A DNA stretch of 64,000 nt from Micromonospora sp. WMMD1082. GTDB taxonomy: Bacteria > Actinomycetota > Actinomycetes > Mycobacteriales > Micromonosporaceae. The notes beneath the pieces are model-generated. The model made no database searches. It worked only from the letters and a program-made list of their open reading frames with translations, and was not told the DNA's origin. A program made the translations under genes and the position numbers. Below are positions 57,744-64,000 of the stretch, piece after piece (within the stretch, counting starts at the first letter, position 1; each line of letters starts with the position of its first letter). The stretch is taken from positions 3,427,001 to 3,491,000 of the forward strand of contig NZ_JARUBM010000002.1 of assembly GCF_029626175.1 (NCBI RefSeq). Reading direction: 5' to 3'.

Positions 57744-58679
57744 ATGCCCGCCGCCGACGACGCCCGACAGTTCCCCCAGGGGAACCCTGCACCGGGGAGC
57801 CGGCCGCTGGTCGTGCTCCGCACGACCTCAGCCACCCGCACCTCCGCGCAGACCCTGATCGACATCTCCCACCGGCTGCGTCCCCGCGACTACGCCATCG
57901 CCTCGCTCCTGCACGAACACACCACCCTGACTACCGACCAGCTCACCGCGATCCTCTTCACCAACCCGACCACCTGCCGGCACCGCCTGCACGCCCTGCG
58001 CAAGCTCGCCTTCGTCGACCGGTTCGTCCGCACCCGACCCGGCGCCCCCAACCCGGTCTGCTGGGTCCCCGGGCTGCTGTCGGCCCGCTACATGGCCCTC
58101 GCCACCGGAGAGAATCCCCCGACCGCGAAGGCGCTACGGGAACGCCAAGACCGCATCTACGCCACCCCGATGCTGGAACACCTGCTCGCGGCGAACCAGT
58201 TCTTCGTCGACCTGCTCGCCCACGCCCGCCAACACCCCGGCACCGGCCTGGTCCGCTGGTGGGGCGAACGCAGCACCACGGCGGCGTTTGGACGGCGTAT
58301 CCACCCCGACGGTCACGGCATTTGGGTCGATGGGCAGCGCAGCACCGGTTTCCACCTCGAACTGGACCGGGGCACCGAACCGCTGCGGCGCCTGACCGAC
58401 CGTCTGGCCTCGCACCGGCGGTTGCACGCCGAAGGAGGACCCGCCTACCCGGTGCTGTTCGTACTCCCCAACCGCGCCCGCGAGCAGAACCTGCACCGCA
58501 AGCTCGCCGAACGACCCGAGCCGAGCCTGACCATCGCGACTACCGCACCCGAGGCCGGAGCGAACCCGGCCGGCCCGGTGTGGCGGATCGCCGGCAACGG
58601 CCGCCACCGGCTCACCCTGGCCGACCTACCCAGCAGCCATGGACAACCCGGCCCCCTCAACCCCGGCCCGCCGAGTTGA
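57744..58679 (+). CDS. Replication-relaxation (putative relaxase/Rep) protein
   Basis: The 311-residue protein has a winged-helix N-terminal part (L-L-H-E-H-T-T-L-T-T-D-Q-L-T-A-I-L-F) and R-L-H-A-L-R-K-L, then a nuclease-like region with W-W-G-E and P-D-G-H-G-I-W. It fits the 'replication-relaxation' family seen in actinobacterial T4SS elements, a likely Rep or relaxase. ATG at 57744 follows CTAGGAGGCACC. Catalytic residues are not proven. Confidence 0.78.
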   Translation: MPAADDARQFPQGNPAPGSRPLVVLRTTSATRTSAQTLIDISHRLRPRDYAIASLLHEHTTLTTDQLTAILFTNPTTCRHRLHALRKLAFVDRFVRTRPGAPNPVCWVPGLLSARYMALATGENPPTAKALRERQDRIYATPMLEHLLAANQFFVDLLAHARQHPGTGLVRWWGERSTTAAFGRRIHPDGHGIWVDGQRSTGFHLELDRGTEPLRRLTDRLASHRRLHAEGGPAYPVLFVLPNRAREQNLHRKLAERPEPSLTIATTAPEAGANPAGPVWRIAGNGRHRLTLADLPSSHGQPGPLNPGPPS

Positions 58680-58704
58680 CCGGGTGGGCCTACTGTCGGT
58701 TGAC

Positions 58705-59283
58705 ATGGAACTCGTACAGATGCTCGCTGCGGCTGCCGATCAGGGGCCCACCCGAGCCGACTGGCTTGCCGCGTGGGCGGGCCTGCTGGCCGCCGTTGGC
58801 ACGGTCGGTACCTTCGTTTGGCAGGCGCGTGCTCTTAGTCGGGAGCGCGAGACGCGGCGGGAGGAAGTTAAGCGTCTGGAGGCCGACCAGCGAGATGCGC
58901 AGGACGCCCAGGCCCGGACAATCGTTCTGCACAATCCGGGATGTGGCGGAAACCAGCGGGTCTCGGTCCGCGATTACGGCGTCACGCTCGGCAACTACGG
59001 GGTGCACCCCATCACCAACATCAGGACCACGCTGACCCACCGCGAGACACAGCAGGATCTGACCGCCGGCGGCCCACAGCCTCTCCCAGTTCTGAAGGCC
59101 GGCGACATGCAGCACCTAAGCTGGAAGGTGGACGGCTACAACGTGGTATGGCCACCCGATCTCGACCATCACGATCTGCCGAATCTATTTCACTGCGAAG
59201 TGGCGTTCACGGACGTTAACGGCGTTCGCTGGATGGTGCGGCCAGGTCTCGGACAGCAGCCGTCTCGGGTCTTCGACTTCTGA
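58705..59283 (+). CDS. Single-pass membrane protein with coiled coil and beta domain
   Basis: The 192-residue protein has one membrane helix (about 20-42), a charged coiled coil (S-R-E-R-E-T-R-R-E-E-V-K-R-L) and a beta domain (about 80-190). The design resembles that of the damaged gene at 60000-60412, so they may be distant paralogues. ATG at 58705 is chosen; the earlier ATG (58639) would overlap the relaxation gene. Cargo of unknown role. Confidence 0.65.
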   Translation: MELVQMLAAAADQGPTRADWLAAWAGLLAAVGTVGTFVWQARALSRERETRREEVKRLEADQRDAQDAQARTIVLHNPGCGGNQRVSVRDYGVTLGNYGVHPITNIRTTLTHRETQQDLTAGGPQPLPVLKAGDMQHLSWKVDGYNVVWPPDLDHHDLPNLFHCEVAFTDVNGVRWMVRPGLGQQPSRVFDF

Positions 59284-59301
59284 CACCTCTGGGTCTTTTG
59301 G

Positions 59302-59966
59302 TTATGCGGCGAGGGCGTGAGCGGACCGCAACATCGGCCGCCACAGAACCTCAGGGGTTTTCACGCCGTACCTACCTCCGTCGAGGTAGTAATCCCGCTC
59401 CTTGATCGGCTCGTCCTCGCCGACCAGCTGTGCCTTCGGGTCCCATGTGTAGCCCGGAACCTCGGTGATGAACCCATCGTACGACTCATGCACATCCATC
59501 AGCCCGGCCGAGAACAGCGACGTCATCAGCCGGATCCCGTCTAACACGTTGTTGTTGGCGGCGGCGACGATGCCGAGGCGGAGCAGGTCCTCCCGCAGTC
59601 CTGCGGCGGACGGGTCGACCACCACCACTCCGGCGTGAGTTTCAGGTCGTCGCGGGGCCAGCGTTGGAGGCTGGTGGCGTACTCCAGGTTCGTGAGCCGG
59701 CGTTGCCGCTTGAGCCAGTGGTAGGGGCCGGCGCGGCTGCAGGTACCGAACACCTGGGCGCCGGGGACGCTGTTGCGGGTGCCGAGCATGCGCCAGAGGT
59801 CCTCGGGCCAGTTGGCGATTTCATGGCCGTGCGCCCCGGCGAGGGTCAGGTCCTGAATTTTCTTCCCGGCCTTGATGCCGTTGGCTCCGGCGGTGTAGAT
59901 GCGTCGGCCGAACAGGCACAGCTCACCAGCGCCGACGGAATATCGGCAGCGTTTGGTGCCGGCCAT
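59302..59966 (-). pseudogene. Phage terminase large-subunit remnant
   Basis: Two reading frames on the minus strand together resemble the middle and end of a phage terminase large subunit. The 59966 side has G-R-R-I-Y-T-A-G-A-N, D-L-T-L-A-G-A-H-G-H-E-I and V-P-G-A-Q-V-F-G-T. The 59302 side has V-V-V-D-P-S-A-A, W-D-P-K and Y-L-D-G-G-R-Y-G-V of the nuclease domain. They are out of frame with each other near 59600-59628. The N-terminal ATPase part and about 100 central residues are missing. It is a decayed prophage gene within the element. Confidence 0.75.
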
Positions 59967-59999
59967 CTCGATGATCGGCCGGTCGCTAAGTTCGCCACC

Positions 60000-60412
60000 A
60001 TGGGAATCAGCGACATCATCACGAGCACCATCGCAGTGCTCGCCCTAATTGTGTCGGGCTGGAGTGCGTGGTTCGCGCGGGCATCCTCTCGGTCGGCGGA
60101 GCGACAGGCGGTGGCAGCCGAGGCCGCGCTGCCGCCGCCGAAGGATGTGGCCTGGGTTGTCCAACGCCGAAACAAGGGGCGCTACGTGCTGAGTAACACC
60201 GGCACGAAGCCAGCGAAGGGTTTGCAGTGGATCCCGGCTGGCGCCGAGAACGAGGGATTCATCCGCTTCCCGAGGGACGTTGGTCGGGTCCTGCCGGGAG
60301 GTGATGTCGCGTTCACGGTCATACAGGCGTACGCGGATGCCCCGACCAGTTGTTCCTCACCTGGGATGGGCAGAGCGAGGCTGTGGCGGTCCCCTCCCTT
60401 CGTAAGGCTTAG
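60000..60412 (+). pseudogene. Frameshifted single-pass membrane protein
   Basis: ATG at 60000 opens a protein with a membrane helix (about 5-25), an R/A/E-rich coil, and a beta domain starting D-V-A-W-V-V-Q-R-R. At a run of four C (60340-60343) the frame breaks. One frame over, the downstream sequence continues D-Q-L-F-L-T-W-D-G-Q-S-E-A-V-A-V-P and stops at 60412, exactly how related proteins usually end. One extra C would restore it, so it is either a real mutation or a homopolymer sequencing error. Confidence 0.6.
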
Positions 60413-60456
60413 AGGCCCGAGACGGGCAGGCTGCAGGTCTCGGGCCCGTTGCCTCG

Positions 60457-60651
60457 TCAGCGGCTGGCGCGCTGGCCGCGTGGGCACTCTGGGTTGGTGC
60501 ATGCATCGATCGGCGACCACCGATCTGGACCGGAAGAGAGCCGGTCGTCCGGGGCCCAATCCTGCGTTTCCATCTGCTCTCCGCACTCGGAGCAGTCATC
60601 GGGCTCGTGGTAGCGCTTCTCCGCGCTGGTGTAGATCTTCTGGGGACTCAT
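60457..60651 (-). CDS. Small zinc-ribbon protein
   Basis: The 64-residue protein has C-S-E-C-G and C-T-N-P-E-C separated by about 30 residues, a likely zinc ribbon, in a charged sequence with a conserved-looking W-S-P-I-D-A. ATG at 60651 (MSPQKIY) is chosen over 60738. It lies downstream of the nuclease-like gene on the same strand. Confidence 0.6.
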   Translation of the reverse strand: MSPQKIYTSAEKRYHEPDDCSECGEQMETQDWAPDDRLSSGPDRWSPIDACTNPECPRGQRASR

Positions 60652-60761
60652 GCGCTCAATCGTGCCGCAAGGGGACACACAGTCGAGGTCGACACTTCTG
60701 CTGGTGTCAGCGAGTCCCCTGGCGCCCCGAAGGGGCAAATTGGCACGTGGCCAGAGCGAGG

Positions 60762-61742
60762 TCAGGAGTTGTCCGGGTTGACCAAGTCCTCCACCGTCAC
60801 CACGACGGGGCTTGCCTTTCCCTGCTTGCTTGCCGTCGTGCGAGGCGGCAACGCCCGAACGCCAACCAGGTAAACCCGGACCCCCGCCATATCGACGTAC
60901 GGGAACGAGACGCCCTTGGACTCGTCAGCCGGAAACTGAAGCGGGCGGCCGGAGATGTTGAAGATAACCAGGTAGGCCACGCTCTTCTGGTAGTCCTGGG
61001 CGTATTGGATGACTTGGTTGTACCCCTTGGCCAGGTAGTTCTTGCCGCGTGATCCGGCATCGAAGATCTTGCCGTCGCAAATCAGGGCGTCGTCCGAATC
61101 GACCTCCCCGATGATGTCCGCCTCGCCGGACGCCGAGCGGGGCTTGGCGTGGGTGACGTAGTTCCCCTCTAGGTACAAGAACCGCTGAAGGTCCAGGTTG
61201 TAGACCTCCTCGCCGTTGCGCGTGTCCTGCTGGAACCGGGCGTAAAGCTCTTCCCGATCGAACCACTCAACTCGACGGACATACCGCTCCAAGGTGTAGA
61301 GCACACTGCTCTCCGCGCCCACTCGCTCACCCATGTAGTCAAAGAAGGGTGCGAGCGCCAGCTCTACGAATTTCCGCCACCCGTCGTTGATGTTGCGCTC
61401 GCCGGACGCAAAGGCCATTTGCCGCACGATGGTCGATTTGTCGCCATGCTTGATGTCGCCTTCGGCGATGTGCTTCATGAGGCGCCATGCGAGCACGGCC
61501 CGGCCCCCTTCGGTGGTGCTCTTCCAGGAGAGATCGCGTTGCTGTAGGCGGGAAAGGAAGGCGGCGAAGTCCAAGCCCGGCTCGATCTGCTCGGCCTCGG
61601 CGAGAGCGGCACGAAGCGCCGGCTGCTTCTTAACCCAGTCGACGACCAGCCGTACCTCGTGACCGGCGAAACCGTAGTGCTGGGTCAGAATCCGACGCAT
61701 GCGTTCACGGAGCGCTACCTGGAGGTCCTGCTGATGCCTCAT
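60762..61742 (-). CDS. PD-(D/E)XK nuclease-like protein
   Basis: The 326-residue protein has a helical N-terminal part (1-160) and a C-terminal domain with E207-A-D209, D223-G-K225 and Q243-x-x-x-Y247 in the order and spacing of PD-(D/E)XK nucleases (E...D-x-K...QxxxY), followed by Y-L-V-I-F-N. It is probably a DNA/RNA-cutting enzyme, possibly a defence or stability module. The ATG at 61742 overlaps the stop of the upstream zinc-ribbon gene (ATGA), so the two form an operon. The substrate is unknown; I know no named system of this makeup. Confidence 0.72.
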   Translation of the reverse strand: MRHQQDLQVALRERMRRILTQHYGFAGHEVRLVVDWVKKQPALRAALAEAEQIEPGLDFAAFLSRLQQRDLSWKSTTEGGRAVLAWRLMKHIAEGDIKHGDKSTIVRQMAFASGERNINDGWRKFVELALAPFFDYMGERVGAESSVLYTLERYVRRVEWFDREELYARFQQDTRNGEEVYNLDLQRFLYLEGNYVTHAKPRSASGEADIIGEVDSDDALICDGKIFDAGSRGKNYLAKGYNQVIQYAQDYQKSVAYLVIFNISGRPLQFPADESKGVSFPYVDMAGVRVYLVGVRALPPRTTASKQGKASPVVVTVEDLVNPDNS

Positions 61743-61975
61743 CCGAAGATGCCCTTCACCGCTCGGTTGATCTGCCGATCCAGGGTGTCACCCAAGGTCT
61801 GCATCTTGCCGCCTACGTCCAAGAGACGAAGCTGAAGCCGGCAGCACGGACACGTCACGGTGCACTGCGCGATGACCTCAGAGAGGCGGATCCATACCTG
61901 GTAGCCGCACTCCGGACAGTCAATCTCGTGATCGCCATGCAAGATCTGGCTGGCCAGGGACACGAGAAGCATCAT
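61739..61975 (-). CDS. Zinc-ribbon partner of the nuclease-like protein
   Basis: The 78-residue protein has C-P-E-C-G and C-P-C-C pairs (about residues 20-45), a zinc ribbon, and a short amphipathic C-terminal helix. Its stop overlaps the nuclease start (ATGA). ATG at 61975 is chosen (two adjacent ATG codons, preceded by GGGGTGG); in-frame starts at 62080 or 62182 would add poor leader sequence. A role as nucleic-acid binding or targeting subunit is inference. Confidence 0.65.
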   Translation of the reverse strand: MMLLVSLASQILHGDHEIDCPECGYQVWIRLSEVIAQCTVTCPCCRLQLRLLDVGGKMQTLGDTLDRQINRAVKGIFG

Positions 61976-62004
61976 CCACCCCGACTGGGGGCGAGGCCAA
62001 TCGA

Positions 62005-62291
62005 TCAAGTGGCCCCAGCGACTGCGCCGATACGCACCCAGACGTGCGGCGCCCCCGCCACCGCCCCGGGCAGTCCGCATCGGCAGCCGGGTCTGGTGCA
62101 GCGGCAGTGGTCGCAGCGGCAGATCACGGTGGCCTGGGTGGCGGTGTAGGCGGAGACGAGGCGGTCGCGGCAGGCCGGGCATTCGGCTCCGGCGAGGTGC
62201 ACCAGGCCGGCGCCGATGCGGAGCTGTCGGCGGATCGCCCGTTGAGGCGGTCGAGGAACTGGGTGGTGCGGGTGGCGGCGTGGCCGCTCAT
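62005..62291 (-). pseudogene. Cysteine-rich small gene, apparently frameshifted
   Basis: An ATG at 62291 gives M-S-G-H-A-A-T-R-T-T-Q-F-L-D-R-L-N-G-R. One frame over, the sequence continues Q-L-R-I-G-A-G-L-V-H-L-A-G-A-E-C-P-A-C-R-D-R and then C-R-C-D-H-C-R-C. The join looks like a single missing base near 62235. It may be a small zinc-cluster protein that has decayed. Low confidence. Confidence 0.35.
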
Positions 62292-62445
62292 GGCGGGATG
62301 GCCGAGCGGATCCGGGTGAGCGTGTTGACGGTGTCGGTCGGCGGCAGGTGCTGGGCGACGTGGTGGCACCCCAGAGCTGGGTTGTGTCCGTCGACGAGCA
62401 GGAGCGGGCAGGGTTCGGGTGCGGATGGCAGGACGGAGCCACCCA

Positions 62446-62898
62446 TCAGCTCACCACCTTCAAGAGTTGATTAGCGACAAGGGCGGGCCAATAGTCCCGC
62501 GAGCGGTGGTACGCGGCCCGTGATGCTGCGGCGTAGCTTATCGGGTCGGCTAGCAGGCGTTGGGCGGCGCGCCACAGGCTATCGGGGCGGGACCGGTGCG
62601 GCACGTTGAACCCGCCGTCGGCGATCAGGTGGGGCAGGTTCCCGACGTCGTAGGCGACGACCGGGGTACCGGCGGCCATGGCTTCCAGCGCGACGAGGCC
62701 GAACGTTCCGGCGCGGGACGGCACGATCACGACGCTGGCGCCGGCCAGCCAGGGTCAGATCTTGTGCCAGGCGAGGCCGGGTAGCAGGATCACGGCGGAC
62801 TTCTCGGTTGCCAGCGCTTTGCACCTGTCGCGTAGCTGATTCTGGCTGCCGGTTGCCAGCTCGAACGGGGCATCGGCCGCGACCTCGATGGGCCGTTC
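62446..62898 (-). pseudogene. Glycosyltransferase (GT4) remnant
   Basis: Reading the minus strand from about 62898 to 62446 gives the C-terminal half of a group-1 glycosyltransferase: P-F-E-L-A-T-G-S, then [20 protein letters not shown] and [11 protein letters not shown]. An in-frame TGA (62757-62759) interrupts it, and its 5' part is replaced by an ISAs1-type fragment at about 62895. It is inactive. Confidence 0.75.
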
Positions 62899-63210
62899 GA
62901 TATCGCTTCACGACCGAAACCGTGTACGCGATCATCGACCTACAGGTCCATCAAGCCACACCGGCGCAGCTGGCTGGCAAGACCCGTGATCACTGGTCCA
63001 TGGAGAATAAGGTCCACTGGCTACGAGACGTCACCTACGACGAAGGCCGATCCCAGATCCGCGCCAGCGCCGGGCCCCAAGTCATAGCCGCCCTACGCAA
63101 CACTGCCATCGGCGCACTCCACACCGCCGGCATCACCAACATCGCCGCCGCCAACCGACATCACGCTCGCGACAGCACCCGCCCACTGGGCCCTACTCGG
63201 CATCACCTAA
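62893..63210 (+). pseudogene. ISAs1-type transposase C-terminal remnant
   Basis: The fragment begins R-F-T-T-E-T-V-Y-A-I-I-D-L and includes H-W-S-M-E-N-K-V-H-W-L-R-D-V-T-Y-D-E and R-N-T-A-I-G-A-L-H, typical of the ISAs1/IS1380-side transposase C-terminus. The natural ending (P-L-A-L-L-G-I-T, TAA at 63208) appears only after a one-base frame change near 63190. The 5' half and terminal repeats are missing. Confidence 0.7.
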
Positions 63211-63933
63211 CGACTTTGCCGCCGGGGCTCTGGGAGTGAGGATTGGGTGGATGTGGATGGCGTCGGCAGGGAAGCGCGCCAGCCGGAGGGGCAGGGATGC
63301 CGGGATGTGGAGCAGGGTCGCGTCGACCTGCATCTGTAGGTTCGGTCCGATTCGTCTGCCCACTGAACGCACTAGGCCGTCTCTGTTGAGTTCTTCTTCG
63401 ATGTGTCGCAGTGTGGCCTCGGTCCAACGGCTCTTAACAACTGTCAGGTGTTTTCCGTAGTCGCCGATCAGAGCCTCGCGAACGGGCTCAGGGTCCGTTG
63501 CCAACGCGACAGGTCGGCTTGGTTCCGTATCTGCTGGATGCCAGAGATCGAGCAATAGCCCCTCTGTCATCAGCTGGCGTTCCGCCTGCGACCGGACTCG
63601 AATCGTCCTATGGTCAGGGCGAGTGGCAGCGTTCACGTAGTGGACGTCCGCTTGTGGCTCAACAGCATTTACGCCGAGGACGCGCACCGCGCTGTTTTCC
63701 AGGCGCCCATCGATGACAGTGTGGCGGCCCTCGAAGCGGTCTAGATCGACGAATGTTGCGGGGTGAAGCATGGCGGTTGGTGCGGCGGAAACGATCGTAC
63801 CGTCGGACGTTAGGGCAGTTCCGCCGACAGCGAGCAGGCAGTGCGTCTCTCCGACTCGAAGCACGAAGCCCTCTCCGCGCACCGGCTGCCCCTCGTTGAC
63901 GACGAGGGGCAGCCATCTGTCGGCCTGGTTCAT
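63193..63933 (-). CDS. Hypothetical protein, element right arm
   Basis: The 246-residue soluble protein has mixed alpha/beta content and no membrane helix. Visible patterns are W-L-P-L-V-V-N-E-G-Q-P-V near the N-terminus, R-V-R-S-Q-A-E-R-Q-L, and a C-terminal I-H-I-H-P-I. I do not recognise the family. Its end overlaps the transposase remnant (63193-63210), so the last residues may be altered. It is followed by 67 bp to the window edge with no other feature. Confidence 0.6.
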   Translation of the reverse strand: MNQADRWLPLVVNEGQPVRGEGFVLRVGETHCLLAVGGTALTSDGTIVSAAPTAMLHPATFVDLDRFEGRHTVIDGRLENSAVRVLGVNAVEPQADVHYVNAATRPDHRTIRVRSQAERQLMTEGLLLDLWHPADTEPSRPVALATDPEPVREALIGDYGKHLTVVKSRWTEATLRHIEEELNRDGLVRSVGRRIGPNLQMQVDATLLHIPASLPLRLARFPADAIHIHPILTPRAPAAKSLGDAE

Positions 63934-64000
63934 GGAGTCATGGTATCCGCGCCTAGGCGCAGGCTGCCTCCGCGGTGGTCTTGACTGGTGCCAGGTCGGT

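Larger units (their letters stand above)
45735..64000. mobile_element. Integrative conjugative element with type IV secretion genes (right end not seen)
   Basis: The layout is tRNA 3' end, integrase and excisionase, control genes, a compact T4SS set (pilin, VirB6-like, PrgI/VirB3-like, VirB4, VirD4-like) and a replication-relaxation protein, followed by cargo and decayed phage/IS genes. This is a conventional conjugation system rather than the FtsK-like single-protein transfer of classical actinomycete AICEs. I could not find a second copy of the tRNA 3' end (GGTTCGATTCCGTCAGGCGG) before 64000, so the right junction is outside the window or was lost. Confidence 0.75.

Noticed and set aside
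59664..61052. 462-codon plus-strand ORF across 59.7-61.0 kb
   Set aside because: Only the part from 60000 resembles a protein and it leaves frame at 60340; the rest is antisense to the terminase remnant and the nuclease-like gene.

Overview
The window is high-GC actinobacterial chromosome, most probably from a Micromonospora-type organism (Micromonosporaceae). This rests on gene order, codon use and protein families; no rRNA is present to confirm it. Positions 1-45734 look like conserved chromosome. From tRNA-Thr (45661-45734) rightwards lies an integrated conjugative element whose right end is not visible.

Left chromosome (1-12584): a holin-like membrane protein; a type VII (ESX-like) accessory locus made of two WXG100 proteins, a mycosin protease, a giant double-SseB protein and a small partner; an alpha/beta hydrolase that lacks its nucleophile; a lipoprotein; a secreted M6 (immune inhibitor A type) metalloprotease; and acetyl-CoA synthetase.

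Septum/pilus block (12815-21808): a degenerate Fic-like protein, a HAD phosphatase, a membrane protein with a VHL-beta-like domain, then a tightly overlapping tad operon (ssd, tadA, tadB, tadC, DUF4244 pilin, TadE-like, Rv3654c-like). Two tandem copies of an 80-bp repeat sit exactly on the tadA/tadB ATGA junction, and a third sits at the start codon of acsA.

Core housekeeping block (21973-45515): LURP-one-like protein, MrfA-type helicase, bldG and its kinase-like partner, H+-pyrophosphatase, topA, a sugar-lactone oxidase facing a TetR regulator, a PLP fold-III enzyme, an MFS-thymidylate kinase fusion, holB, a second WXG-type mini-operon, a PSP1 (RicT-like) protein and a membrane metallophosphoesterase. 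The order bldG-hppA-topA-tmk-holB matches what I recall from Streptomyces.

Integrated element (45735 onward): tyrosine integrase and excisionase lie next to the tRNA. They are followed by control genes and a compact type IV secretion set: VirB2-like pilin, VirB6-like channel protein, a small tail-domain protein, PrgI/VirB3-like protein, VirB4 ATPase, VirD4/TraG-like coupling protein and a replication-relaxation protein. At least 19 copies of CCCAACA/TGTTGGG, spaced by whole helical turns, cluster in its control regions. The right arm (58.7-64 kb) carries cargo: an intact zinc-ribbon plus PD-(D/E)XK nuclease-like pair, and a graveyard of decayed genes (phage terminase, frameshifted membrane protein, glycosyltransferase, ISAs1 transposase).
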